A DNA stretch of 64,000 bases from positions 19,615,991 through 19,679,990 of the forward strand of contig JAFMSR010000005.1 in the NCBI GenBank assembly GCA_022818135.1, read 5' to 3'. Made by a program: the position numbers and the translations under genes. This document shows, piece after piece, positions 36,101 to 46,235 of this stretch. The notes under the pieces were generated by a model that was given only the letters and a program-made list of their open reading frames with translations, did not search any database and was not told the DNA's origin. Positions within the stretch are counted from its first letter, which is position 1. The number at the start of each line of letters is the position of its first letter. Origin of the DNA: Saxidomus purpurata. Taxonomy: Eukaryota > Mollusca > Bivalvia > Venerida > Veneridae.

Positions 36101-36391
36101 CATTTATTTTCAGTAAAATCAGAACTAATTTTACCAAGTTCTTACAATTTATATCTAATTCGATATCGAAATATAAAATGTTTTATGAAGAAAAAATTTC
36201 CTAATGATAATTTTCATCAACCCGTTTTTATTTTGATATCTAAATGTGTATTTCGTTTTATGTGTAATTTACAGAAATATGTCTTATATAAATACATGTA
36301 TATACATACCGGAATAATGCCAGTCTTCCGATGACGTAACAATGAAACAATGCAGACTAGCAGTTAGAAACACTCTTAGCCAGGTATTCAT
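22780..36391 (-). CDS. Receptor-type tyrosine-protein phosphatase gene A: F-type-lectin-like, six CCP, transmembrane, partial PTP (3' end lost in gap)
   Basis: Type I membrane receptor that should couple an extracellular recognition module to intracellular dephosphorylation of phosphotyrosine. Exons in order: 36310-36391, 35586-35801, 32664-32888, 30694-30906, 29282-30097, 28411-28584, 28097-28211, 27021-27148, 26543-26769, 25527-25614, 25210-25283, 23239-23275, 22780-22877. They total 2493 nt, 831 codons, without a stop, all phases matching. The domains are a signal peptide (about residues 1-21), a lectin-like domain (28-174), CCP 1-6 (175-575), a TM segment (about 586-608), a juxtamembrane stretch, and a PTP domain up to the QGPTKELLADFWKMIW motif. 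The catalytic WPD and HCSAGxGR exons should follow below 22780, where the 500-N gap begins. Sister genes B and C lie upstream on the same strand. Confidence 0.88.
23276..25209. other. Gene A intron, no element recognised
   Basis: The nearly 2 kb between exons 25210-25283 and 23239-23275 is A/T-rich, with a poly-G patch near 24332. Open frames 24609-24860 and 24900-25082 show no domain and do not continue the PTP reading frame. Confidence 0.5.
27293..27529. mobile_element. Tc1/mariner-type MITE, 237 bp
   Basis: The left end TACACTCAAAAGGTTTAGAA continues as ACGCAAA. The right end reversed is TACACTTAACAGGTTTAGAA, then ACGCAAA: inverted repeats of about 27 bp that include TA on both sides, the usual Tc1/mariner target. 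The interior is A/T-rich and non-coding. Sits in the gene A intron upstream of exon 27021-27148. Confidence 0.8.
28097..28211 (-). CDS. Gene A transmembrane exon
   Basis: Encodes LTKPDEQDKYG followed by a run of about 23 hydrophobic residues (MIAGVTVTIVIVLLSALALA, VFLY) and a basic stop-transfer RRR formed across the next splice site. It starts with 2 nt after phase 1 and ends in phase 2. It separates the CCP ectodomain from the cytoplasmic part. Confidence 0.85.
28411..30906 (-). CDS. Gene A six CCP/sushi modules in three exons
   Basis: Exon 30694-30906 holds CCP1 (ending VPSCYRG). Exon 29282-30097 is an unusually long 816-nt exon with CCP2 to CCP5 back to back. Exon 28411-28584 holds CCP6 (ending WSGSPRCI). 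Each module of about 60-75 residues shows the CCP pattern of four cysteines, a central V-x-C and a tryptophan before the last cysteine (GTWSGQLPTC, TWTGQIFSC, KWSPSISVC, NWTNERAVC, EWSGSPRC). Several N-x-T/S sites suggest glycosylation. All three exons are phase 1-1, so modules can be gained or lost without breaking frame. Confidence 0.87.
31336..32240. mobile_element. Nested or duplicated inverted-repeat element
   Basis: The left end TTTCTCACCTATGAGATACA, then GCGCATTTACCCATGTGAGATA (31336-31382), pairs with the inverted copy at 31727-31780 (TTTATCTCACATGGGTAAAT, then GCGCGG, then CCCATAGGTGAGAAAA). A second right end follows at about 32082-32134 after a repeated body (GATGGATAGAAAATTATC, TCCGGCAGCGATGTGAGATA). 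A further inverted fragment (AAATCCCACCCTCGGGTTGA) follows. Non-coding. Lies in the gene A intron between the lectin and CCP1 exons. Confidence 0.7.
32664..35801 (-). CDS. Gene A F-type-lectin-like (fucolectin) domain, two exons
   Basis: Exons 35586-35801 and 32664-32888, phase 1 at both outer ends. The sequence shows the discoidin/fucolectin fold marks: NIAYNKP start, AVDGNRNTSF, CSHT, SWTVNLDKSY, IVIFNRQE, then LRNFIVFGND and the closing LCEVEIYAG. In canonical F-type lectins an R-x-D motif and an upstream histidine bind fucose. Here the motif reads R-Q-E and the HT lies 28 residues before R instead of 26, so fucose binding is uncertain. The exon boundary falls inside R-Q-E. Confidence 0.85.
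33050..35520. other. Gene A intron within the lectin domain, no clear element
   Basis: A/T-rich intron between exons 35586-35801 and 32664-32888, with poly-C at about 33520 and poly-A at about 34806 and 35047. A possible decayed element at 33930-34130 starts TCTTTAAGAGGCACACCC. No coding content recognised. Confidence 0.45.
36310..36391 (-). CDS. Gene A first coding exon: signal peptide
   Basis: Starts ATG at 36391 and reads MNTWLRVFLTASLHCFIVTS followed by SEDWHYS: a short polar start, a hydrophobic core, then a likely cleavage near the serines. It ends in phase 1 at a GTATGT donor. Gene B has the same layout (85 versus 82 nt, both ending in D/E-W-x-Y-x plus G), which supports the start choice. 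I did not identify the promoter or the 5' UTR exon. Confidence 0.82.
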
Positions 36392-37865
36392 TTTAGCTGA
36401 GTATTTTATAGCACTAAAATTTCATGTAAAAACACATGCATCTTAAATAATATCATATACATAAAGTTTGTTTTACAAGTTAACGTAAAGCTATTTTTTT
36501 ATAAAGCCCCTTTATCTTCCACATATCATATCACACGTTAACACTGACTAAACCTTTGGTGTAACTTTCACGTTTATTATAAATAGAGAAAGATGACAAG
36601 AAGAAAAATAGATTATGTTCATTCCTTAGTTGCAAAGGAAATAATTTAGGTAAAACTATTTTCACCTACAGAATGTGTCCCCATCTTCCGGTTGTTATCA
36701 AAGCTCTCAACAGAAGAGATAAACAAATACTTTATTTTGAAACGTTTGTCTCAGGTTATTGATAACGGATAGAGGAAGACGAAGTCAAAGATAGAAATAC
36801 ACGAAATACAGCTACATGTACATTGTGCTATGGAAAGTACATTTTGTTGTATTCCATTTAAACATTATAATACTTGCAATTACGTCCGGGTGTCTTTAAT
36901 TTCTTTAGATACATATTAATTATTTTCCAATTAAATAAGTAAAGTAATGACCATACATTTATCTAAACAAAAACAAACAGCAGTTCGCTTGTTGTATACA
37001 GACACTTCCTAGCTACATTTGAGCAAGCCGCGTGGCTAATTAAAAAATATCAACGTACGCCTCTGTCATTTATGATAATTGTGATAAGACATTATAATTT
37101 TTAGCATTAATTTCTCGTATTGCTTAATGTTGATTCAGTCTGATACATTGTCTTCGTTCTATTTTAATTGTTAAAATCTTCCATAGCAATGCTAAACAAT
37201 TCAATATATATAGTTTAAAAATAGTTATTTTGTTTATATTCCTAGGCTGGTTTTCTTTTAGCGTACCCTATAAAGACGAATAGCTAAAATGGCATCGTAA
37301 CTGGGTAAATAGACATGTGTACATTAAAATATTTGCATTTCAACACATAGTAAATGTTTTTCAAAAGTTTGAAAAGGCAAAAATATAACTTGTCGCCAGC
37401 TATCAACACAACAAAGAATTTCAATGACGATGGTTGCTGGTGTTTCGTCGCGAGGCCATAGAAAATAGTTCAATGAAATGTTGATCTCATCATTTTAAAG
37501 CTGACTCCATCTGAACCGGATCAATACCAAAGCAGTTTATTTCTGCTGTATTTTTTAGCTGCATTTCTACTTGTTGAAAAAGTTATTTTTCTATGTTTTT
37601 CAGGACTGCATTTCTGGATGGAAGGGCTAAAAAAATCCGCGCATGTACATTGTAAGCATGGTAGTTTATTAAGCAGTTTACAGATCTTGAGTGATTGCAA
37701 CACTTTAATGTTGTGTAGATTGACTGTGATAATAATGTAGATGAGAGATATGGACAGCTGCTTGCTCGAAGTGCGCTATGAAAATCACTGGAAATGTACA
37801 AAAATCTATAATAGAATAAAGACAAAAAAAGACCGAATCGACACTTTTTCACCTTGAACGAATCA
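36392..37865. other. Upstream region of gene A
   Basis: No exon or repeat family recognised on either strand. It should contain the 5' UTR and promoter of gene A, but I see no TATA box or other element I would defend. The open frames at 37521-37852 lack domains. Confidence 0.4.
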
Positions 37866-38398
37866 ATAATTTACTCCTCTTTACTCCTTCTGCACTGCAG
37901 TCAAACAACAGTAGCGAAGGTTTATGTCAGTCTGCATACAATTTTGTCCGGAGCATCTTCAGAAGTAAAGACATTAAGAAGCTATGCAGTGAACTAGACT
38001 TTTAACTTCACCTTGCACATTTTTAAATATCTGACTTTTCTTTCTTTTGTCTTACTCTAAAGGCGCTGTATTGATTCCATTAAAAGTCAAAAAAGGGCAT
38101 TTAAGAATAGGGTTTCCTCACAGAACAGACCTCTTCCTTACTTTACTGATAATACATTCCCTTTGTATGTGTTTATCATTTTAACAGTAACCTGCTTATA
38201 CGGTATTGCGATAGTTCTCCCTTACTCCGAGCTGTACCATTCCGATATCATTTCTGCGAAGAATAATATCAGGTTTAACATCTTATTGTACGACTACAAG
38301 AATCGTAGCTTATCTTGCATCTTTCTTTGACTTTATATCGACGTACCTTACATTTTTGAAGTACTCATCGGTACTCAGTAATCGTACTTACTCAAAAC

Positions 38399-38760
38399 GA
38401 AAATGACCGGTACTTTGCACGTCCTCTTAATGTGCTAGACATGTGTGCAAAGTTAATTTAAAATTAATCGATGCATGACAAAATTACAGTCCGGACACGA
38501 ATGTATGCAGATATACAGCATTACATTACCTTCAAACTCTAAGTGTGACCTTGACCTTTGAGATAGGGATGTTGGTCTTGCACGCGACACACTGTCGTGA
38601 TGTGCTGAACATGTGTACCAAGTTATTTCAAAAACTTTCAATGCATGACAAAGTTACAGCCCGAACACGAAAAAATGTAAGGGCGGACACACAGACGGAC
38701 GGACGCACGAACAGACGGACGGACGGTGCGATTTTAATATGCCACCCTTTGGGGGTATAA
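38399..38760. repeat. Dispersed TGACCTT repeat, second copy
   Basis: Related to 8727-9290. Two internal units (GTGCTAGACATGTGTGCAAA; GTGCTGAACATGTGTACCAA), GCATGACAAAGTTACAGCCC, a GACGGACGG-rich stretch, and the end GGTGCGATTTTAATATGCCA and GGGGGTATAA. Absent from the equivalent place in the duplicated segment at 53.5-55 kb, so it inserted after the duplication. Confidence 0.65.
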
Positions 38761-40192
38761 AAGGAGTCTGTACTCAGAAAGTACTCGCGAATAATCTAAG
38801 TAGATTTCAGTAAATGAGCAAAATCTGCAGGTCTGTTGGTAACTTCATGTTCAATTACAAAATTCTTGCGATGTCTTGGCATATCCTTTCATGTGTACAC
38901 TATTGCACGCAGTTCATCTTCCCTTACTATAACTAGCTTGCTAATCAGGTTAAGAAATCAAAAGTTGATTTGGCAGAGCACGCCTATGGTTGCACCTGTA
39001 AATTGATTTATGAATCGGGTGGTAGTGAAAAGGTCAAGACAAAGTGCGTTAGCTAAATAATTAAAAATAAAAGTACCATCAGCTTATGGAAAAGATAACG
39101 TTTCGGGTGAATTTAAAGGGGCACACCTACAACTACCAGATAAATTCATCAAAACATTTAAAATGTGCTGCATGTACGTAAATAATAAATAATTGTATTT
39201 TTCAAGAAGAACGTATATCTACGAATTTCTATAATTGTGCACAAAAGTGCAATAAAGCGACCTTTTATACCAAACCGCTTTCCGTCTATAAAACAACTGT
39301 TTATGAAGTACTAATGTTACTTATGTCGTAGAATTTACCGGTTATTACTTCAATTTGTTGCTGAGCTTTGACCTTTCTTTCAATGAACGTATGGCTTACA
39401 ATTTTACTGTCCCTAAAATTGCACCCATGTTTAGGTTGTGCCTCTTTTATACTCCATCAGAAAATCGAAAACAAAACAAGAGCACATTAAAAGATTGTAA
39501 CAAATTATACCGATATACAAAATCAGTAAAGAACGAGATGTACATCAGAACTATATTTTTTATAATTTATTGAAAATTGCCTAAATTATTAATTAACCTA
39601 CTTCAGCAGTGACATAAAAAGATATCTTATCAGATAAAATGTAAACTATCATAGATATACTAAACATCAGACAAACAAGTAGTTACATGTAGATGACGAC
39701 AAGAGACGAGGTAACAAGTTGAGATAGTACTACATGTAATGTTTTTATCACTTGGCAGTTCTACTTTATATCTTTGATAAGGCTTTAAGATATTAGGAAT
39801 AAAGACAACTGATTAAACAATGGCTTAACTTAACTAACGCAACACTTATAGCATAAACACGAATTTTAAGAAATCATTACTAATTGGGTCAATTAAGGCC
39901 GCATCTAGTATTTAGAACGTAGGATATGAAAGGTTCAAAGGGGGAAGTTAAAGATAACAATAAAATTTAAGTACATTGTAATATATAGCTGTAAACTCCT
40001 CTAGAAAAAAATCATGTACACATTTTTAAATGCAACAATATACATATAATTGAAATAAACAATACATAAATACATACACGTATAGAAAAAACACGTGAAA
40101 TGACATATCTATATAGGCAAAAGTTCACAAAGACGATGTACTAACTGAACCTGTGGCAAATTGTCTACAAAACATCAATTTGAAGTGCTTTT

Positions 40193-40250
40193 TTACCCAG
40201 CTAATAAATTCATAACTGTATGAATGAGTTCATCACATTCGCTCTGGTTT
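40193..40250 (-). pseudogene. Possible remnant of the last phosphatase exon of gene B
   Basis: On the minus strand an AG is followed by codons reading SECDELIHTVMNLLAG and TAA. It sits where the terminal exon of gene C (EQFQFCHEAVLEF) sits relative to duplicated downstream DNA (37870-40190 versus 53520-55159). Identity at protein level is weak, so this rests mainly on position. Confidence 0.3.
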
Positions 40251-40548
40251 CTAACATGAATATAGCTGTATTTGAGATTTAATTAATATTCTGCACATGT
40301 TTATCATGAAAGGAAACCATTCCATTTAGAGTCAACATTGACAGTTAGTTTAAATTTATCAAACTGTTTACGAGATGTTTTCATATACACTAGTTAAATT
40401 TACAAATAGCTGTGATGGGTGAGGAAACGTCTGAGATTGAAGCGTACATTAGTATGTGCTGCTCTTAACAAATACCTGCAAAGTAGATTGACAACAAATC
40501 GGAAATCTTCCGTAACAATAGACATTGTTAAAAGGTGGGTCAAGATAT

Positions 40549-40925
40549 TTAAAGAGACACACCCTATAACTGATGTCAAACTAAATAACCCCCAAAACAT
40601 AAATAAAAGAATCTTCGGAAGTTTTGTAACTCAACCTAAAAAGTCTCAGCTTTGCATTCCCAGTCACTATCGATAAAATCAGCGGTTTAAAATATCTACT
40701 GCAGTACCGTAAACCTTTCAATATTCTATGTTGAGTTGTTGTACAATTAATGGGTGGATGTGATTTATTACAGAAAGCCTCTATAGTTATTAATTGTGAT
40801 AAAATGAGACATTTTTCGCCATAGGTTCTTCTTTGAAATTGTATTTATTTATCATTTTACGTTCATTGAACACATAATCTGTGTTTCGATAATATAATCT
40901 GCTAGATGTCGAGAGTGCCCCTTTA
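40549..40925. mobile_element. Possible short inverted-end element
   Basis: The left TTTAAAGAGACACACCC and right GAGTGCCCCTTTAAAG (reversed CTTTAAAGGGGCACTC) form imperfect inverted ends. Open frames inside lack domains. It lies in the region where gene B phosphatase exons are missing. Confidence 0.4.
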
Positions 40926-41214
40926 AAGAAGGTTAAGAGCATGGTCGATCTGGTAGACTCAATACAGCAGTGACCAAGAACATCGCTTCAGTCTCTGTAA
41001 GTCAGTTAACTAAGAGGATGCTGTGTATAAGGTATCTTATAAAGCTTCCTTTCTTCGTATGTCAACGGGGAGAGTTCATGTGACTCGTACCAAATGTAGT
41101 ACGTGGTTGTGGATGAACATGCTCCACTGAAAGGAAACGTACCGAAGGTAAATACATCCCCATAAATGAATGGACGATATAGAAAATAAATATAAAAAGC
41201 AAGACAGGCACGAA

Positions 41215-42447
41215 ATGTAAAAAACAAAAACAAAACACCTAGAAATAGGAAAACATTTACTTAGAAACCTTAAAACTAAAATAAAAAGAGAATCAATAAC
41301 AACTTATTTCCAAGAAAGATTTGGTGGTGGACCAAAATCTAAAGATTTCTGGCTCACCATCAAACCTTAAATATTGGTATTGAGAATAAAACTCTAGTGA
41401 ATAATGAACATCCAAGCATTGAACAAATAAAAATAGATAATGATGACATCCAAAATTTTGCATTAAAATGTTGTTAAAAATGATGTTGAAAAATGTATCA
41501 TAAGGTTAAATGTTAGAAAGCTACAGGTGTTATTGCAGTCCCACCAAAAATTGTAAAAGTGTCTGCTCCAGTCCTCTCAAGAAATATTGCCAAAATAGCT
41601 AATGAGATGCAAAAGAAGGGAAGTTTCCCAACGCAACTTACAAGTCACTCTTATCTATAAACAAGATGACTCATTTGTTGAAAAGAACTACCGTCCCGTA
41701 AGTATTCTCCCAACTTTATCTAAAATATATGAAAGACAGATTATTAACCAACTGACAGAACTTTTTAATAATATTTTTAACAACTATCTAGCTGCTTTTA
41801 GATCTTCTTTTGGCTGTCAGACAATCTAATTACGTATTGTTGAGGACTGGAAGCAGGTACTGGACCAAACTATGTATATTGCTGTTTTAATGGATCTGAG
41901 TAAAGCATTTGATTGTTTACCCCATGACTTTATTTTAGCTACATTAAATGCATATGGTGTCTCTGATCTCTAATATAAACTTATGGCCAGCTGTCTAACT
42001 AACAGAAAACAAAGGGTCAAACACGGAAGTAATTGTAGCACATGTCTGGAAATAATTAAGTGCGTCCACCAAGGATCTATACTTGGACCACTGATATTTA
42101 ATATTTTCATAAATGACATTTTCTTTCTACTATTTACAACCATGCTGATGATAGTACACTCTTATTTTTTGATAAAAACCCTTCCATTGTTAACATATAT
42201 AGGAGATCTTGTAAAAATTAAATCATCTACTTACTCGTCCAGGTATGAGAACGCCATTCAGGTACCAAAGGTGCAAACTGTTGCATATGGCCAGAAGTCC
42301 TTCAGGTTTGAAGCGACCCGGGTGTGGAACAGTCTCCCAAATGAGATGAGAACGACAGTAAAGTTCAAGGATTTTGGAAGGCTGATCCGCACCTGGACCG
42401 GCCAAGAGTGGTGTAGCTGTGCCATATGCCGCTTTTCGTACGACTAG
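41215..42447 (+). mobile_element. Non-LTR retrotransposon (LINE) reverse transcriptase remnant
   Basis: Broken frames read in order: RNLKTKIKRESITTYFQERF with GGGPKSKDFW (41268-41370), then SFVEKNYRPVSILPTLSKIY and NYLAAFRSSFGC (41660-41830), MYIAVLMDLSKAFDCLPHDF (41870-41935), QGSILGPLIFNIFINDI (42070-42120), and the C-terminal YGQKSFRFEATRVWNSLPNE with CSCAICRF (42280-42440). These are the conserved RT blocks (NYRPVS, DLSKAFD, QGSxLGPLLF) of jockey/CR1-type LINEs. Stops and frameshifts make it inactive. The 3' tail probably runs to about 43100. Confidence 0.85.
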
Positions 42448-43400
42448 TTCTTGTTAGGCTAGTGTGCATTTTCCCCTTTTTTCTTTTTATTTATTTTAAG
42501 TGTGCTCCTATGAGCTCCTATGTGCATGAGTATAACCCTCCAATTCAAATTTCATTCCATGTATTGAATTGTATCGATAGGAAATTGCTGATCAGTTCCC
42601 CCAAAATCTGATTTGGGGTGATAATTGTTCTTAAAATGTCCTGATCGGTCACACTTTTGTCTTACTTTTGAATCTCAATGTTATATTTATGTACTTATTG
42701 TGGCAGCTTTTAGGCCTAGGTCAAGATCAGCATTTTTTTCACAGCTTTTAAATGCTTTTTTTTTCGCTTTTCGTTGCTTTCCTCTATGTTGCTCTGATCT
42801 TTGCTATGCTTTGCTTTGTAGTTTGTAGTTATAAAATGTGATGTACTTTTAACTAGTCATTTATAATTTTTAGTGGCACAAAATCTCTTTTCTCTTCTTT
42901 TTTATTCTACTCATTATTTTTGTTTAGTCCCCAAATCTTTTAAATCTTTTAACATAGTAAAAAAGTTTCTAAAAAAGCTTATCTTATATAGTGACATACC
43001 CCAATTTTCTTTAACTACTTTTATTTGTGATTTTGTTTCATATGCATGTTAGCTGTGTAAATTTCTTAGTGGAAGCTTTCCTTAAGATCCTTTTTTTTAA
43101 GAACTATATACATATATGTATACATGCGTAACTTAATTAAATACAGATTATATCTGCATATTTATGCGTACATATTCTATTATTATCTACTTTCTTTCAA
43201 CATGGTACTGTATGTTAACTTTGCTTGATTTATGCTTAATATATCAGTGCTATTTAATAATAGTATATGCTATTTCTCTTTTACAGCTACTTTTTACTGT
43301 TATTCTTATACTATGGTTCGTCGGAAAATTGCTAATGAAGCTAATGTCTATCTGGCATACTGCTATATATATCCGACGTTAAATGAATATTCTTGAATCT
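42448..43400. other. Probable LINE 3' tail and A/T-rich DNA
   Basis: T-rich, low-complexity sequence directly after the LINE coding remnant. No gene recognised. Short open frames here are hydrophobic because of the T-rich composition. Confidence 0.4.
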
Positions 43401-43946
43401 TGTATCTTCTTGTATCTTTCTACCTCTCCGACTGCCCTCCATGTTCAAAACAGTTGCATACATTTCGGCATTTTTATTAACTTGTGTGTTTGCCGAACTT
43501 CTCTTCTCACTGGCTATTTTTTCAATCCAGTACTGCAAACATGTTTGGTCCCATCCTTTTGATCCATTTAGTCTGTGAACAATAATATTATACATAGAAC
43601 GGTACTGTAATTTTTGGCTTTAACTTTAGAAATATGCAACAACTTACTTTTACTACTAGGTCAAAAAGTATAGAAATATCTCAACAACGGCATCTATAGT
43701 AAAAATGTTTATTACAAAAACGGGTTATTATGCGAGGTAAAAACGAAATATAATATTAAATTGTTCTTTAGCAGATTAAACAACTATTTATCAATGTAAA
43801 CTATATCTTAGATCTTTCTTTACTCACCCAAAATGAAAACTTTACACTTTCATTATACCAATATTAAACACAATAATAAAACAATGTATTTCACTCTGAC
43901 TCTATAAAATAAGACAAATAACAAAGTTAACGTAAATCCCCATTAC

Positions 43947-44048
43947 CTTCGGTAAAATATAAAAGCTAGGGGCACAACACTAGTATGATCCCAACTGCTG
44001 CTAATGAACCACCAATTACAGCTGCATTACTTGCGTCTTGTTCTAGTT
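43947..44048 (-). pseudogene. Gene B membrane-span exon with frameshift
   Basis: Opens LEQDASNAAVIGGSLAAVGI with hydrophobic residues to ILVLCP and then TAG. A different frame just beyond reads PLAFIFYRR up to a GTAATG donor, matching the VFLYRR end of gene A. The length (102) is off by two from the phase 1 to phase 2 requirement, so a 2-nt gain or 1-nt loss lies near the GTGTTGTG dinucleotide run at about 43978-43985. It could also be an assembly error. With the stop, the product would lose its cytoplasmic tail. Confidence 0.7.
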
Positions 44049-44374
44049 CTAATAAAAACAGAAGATGGGAGTATTTTACAAAACTAAAGGCATACCATTT
44101 AGAAATGAATATGCACTCATGACGTTTCCAACATATAAGTCGATACAATTATTTATATAATTATTCCATATATACATTGTACATTGTATTATGAAAAAAA
44201 AATAAAAAATGCATGTTTTCACGTATATTTGTTATTTATGACTTAGAGATGAATTGTAAATTGTTTACTTCTGCGCGACTCTCCTCGGCATACACACGAT
44301 AGAAGTGTAGAATACAGCCTTTTCGAGCGGTTTTAATAGTCTTGTAAAATGAAAACAAAATTTATTACAAGGCA

Positions 44375-44468
44375 GAAGACCGGTTTCGAATTTGAACTAA
44401 AGTCGACATCGCATTGAAATGCAAAGTAAGAAAGCTTTGACCACTCGACCAGCGTAAGAACCTATAGA
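44375..44468 (-). mobile_element. tRNA-like sequence, SINE or tRNA pseudogene
   Basis: Minus strand reads TTACGCTGGTCGAGTGGTCA (A box like tRNA-Leu/Ser) and, after a variable stretch, TAGTTCAAATTCGAAACC (B-box-like). No clean acceptor stem closes, so this is not called a functional tRNA. It lies about 330 bp upstream (in gene orientation) of the gene B membrane exon. Confidence 0.45.
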
Positions 44469-45175
44469 AAAGATTGAATAAATAACTCATTTTTATGGAA
44501 CTACTGTACACTGCACTACAGAATGAAGTTGATACGTTATTTTACATGAAAACACTCACTATAAACATGTGGAGAATTTTGATGGCCGCCACACTGCATA
44601 AGTAGCGATGATGTGAAATAATAATTTTATTACCAGGCAGAGGCAAGTGCATGTATATGAACCAGTACCGTATGGCGACATCTTCTTTTGATGCAAAACC
44701 ATATCGTCTTAGTTTTCTTTTTTGGCTACCGCCCCATCCGTCACCCATCGTGCCCCCCTCATTAAAAGTGTTCCTTAATTAAGTAAGTAGTAACTTCTTT
44801 ACACCACGCATATACAAGGTCTAGAGGTTATACCTGGCAACACCGGCACCGTACCTTGGGAAAGTCATACTCGTCTGTTTGTGCCTTTTTGTGTGCATTT
44901 CATAGTATCAGATAGTTACCAACACAGGCTTGATTTGCGCTCAATAGATGCATATTTAGACAGATCATATCTACATTTGACGATGGATTTTAACCAGCAT
45001 TTCAAACTAAACTTTGAAGTGGTTATGTTTGAAACGTTGAAAAACGAGTTATTGGTGATATTTGGTATGGTGCAAAGCGATTCTATAGGTTACCTTTTCT
45101 AGCAATTTTACATTCTTAATACATTGTAGTATAAAAGCAAATAATTTCCGAATATTGCGAGTCAAGTGTACTTAC

Positions 45176-45404
45176 TACATAAAGCTGGTTCTTCGTCCCA
45201 CATGGCTTCCTCGTTACATCTTCTGGGTCGAAAGTCATCGGACAGTGTATACATATCGTTGCAGACAACTGTAACTGTGGTATTATAAGGCATGCCATCA
45301 GTTGTCGCATTCTGTGAAGGTTCATAACGTCCATTATCAATAAATACTGGCCAATTACATGTAATTGGAAAACATGAAGGTGTTTCCCCAGTCCAAATAA
45401 AAAA
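45176..45404 (-). pseudogene. Gene B truncated CCP exon without acceptor
   Basis: In frame this reads WTGETPSCFPIT, then a full CCP (CNWPVFIDNGRYEPSQNATT through DEEPALC), ending in phase 1 at GTAAGT. The equivalent gene A exon carries four CCPs. Here the upstream side ends within a CCP tail, and immediately above it is a TAA in frame and an A/T-rich stretch with no AG for tens of bases. The best reading is a deletion of the 5' half of the exon together with its splice site. If it is skipped, exon 45625-45834 still joins the membrane exon in phase 1. Confidence 0.7.
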
Positions 45405-46039
45405 TTAAGAAATAAATGTGTGTAAAGAATAGAAAAAAGTCCTTAGTCTTAAAGTGCTTGCTGCATTACCTGTTGACGAAGTCGACTAAACAATAAATGA
45501 TTGCTAGATTCTATACTTTTTTTTTGTTGCTAAGGGGATCACTGATTACTATCTTGAAAGTTATGATAAATTACGTAACGTTTTACAATCTTTGCTCTTA
45601 CCAAACACATTTAATGATTCTTACCAAGGCAACTCATCGGAAGCGATGTATTATAACTTCCTGTGTCTAAGCATTTAATGAATGGCGAGCCGTTGAGAAG
45701 GCGGTTTCCCCAGCACTGAACTTCTAATATTGCACCAGTATATTGGCCACCTATCAATTTCCCTGTTGCTTGAATAATATCTGCATGTCCATTTATAATT
45801 TGTGCTGAGGATCTCCTGCATGCAGGGCGTGGAACTGTAAGACGTAGCATCCATGGTTTGTTAACAATAATGTATAGAAGGACATATATTAATTATTATT
45901 GATTTGATATTACATAAATTGAAAAAGTGGTAGGCTATAGTTCGTGTTTTCTCTTCATGAAGTCTATTAATGTGACAAGTGTCGACTCAATGCCTTCGAT
46001 ACGTGTTGTGTTATGACTTCAACAAGAGTTTTATATGAC

Positions 46040-46235
46040 GTGCAACAATTAAAAATTAGTGAAAGGTAGTGTTATGGTTCTTCGTCACTTTCTTTTAAAG
46101 ACCTATATCAAGGCATGGTGTATGTTTTTAATACATTTCGAGTTATGCTTCGGACAAGAAGTATTCGGACAGATGGACAGACGAACTGACGGACAACAAA
46201 GAAAACGGCAACTTTATATTCCTATAAAGTAAAAC
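46040..46235. repeat. Fragment related to the 143-bp repeat family
   Basis: Contains TGTTATGGTTCTTCG, CGAGTTATGCTTCGGACAAG and a GACAGACGAACTGACGGAC tail, in the same order as the 9.6-12 kb element but as a single diverged unit. In a gene B intron. Confidence 0.5.

Larger units (their letters stand above)
37870..40250. repeat. Segmental duplication, copy 1 (3' flank of gene B)
   Basis: Matches 53520-55240 in the same orientation over about 2 kb: AAGACATTAAGAAGCTATGC versus AAGACGTTTAAGAAGCTAAG, GGGGCACACCTACAACTACC versus GGGGCACATCCTCTAACTAC, AAACAAAACAAGAGCACATT in both, and AAGGCTTTAAGATAT with AATAAAGACAA in both. A TGACCTT repeat (38399-38760) interrupts only this copy. In copy 2 the segment lies just beyond the last exon of gene C. 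Confidence 0.8.

Noticed and set aside
40419..40676. 85-codon basic plus-strand frame (KRLRLKRTLVCAALNKYLQS).
   Set aside because: No recognised domain, wrong strand for the gene array, and overlaps a probable inverted-end element.
41006..41233. 75-codon minus-strand frame considered as a leftover phosphatase exon of gene B.
   Set aside because: No PTP motif, no fitting splice phase. T-rich start.
44375..44468. Candidate tRNA gene on the minus strand.
   Set aside because: A- and B-box-like words are present, but no acceptor stem or anticodon arm folds convincingly. Kept as SINE or tRNA pseudogene.
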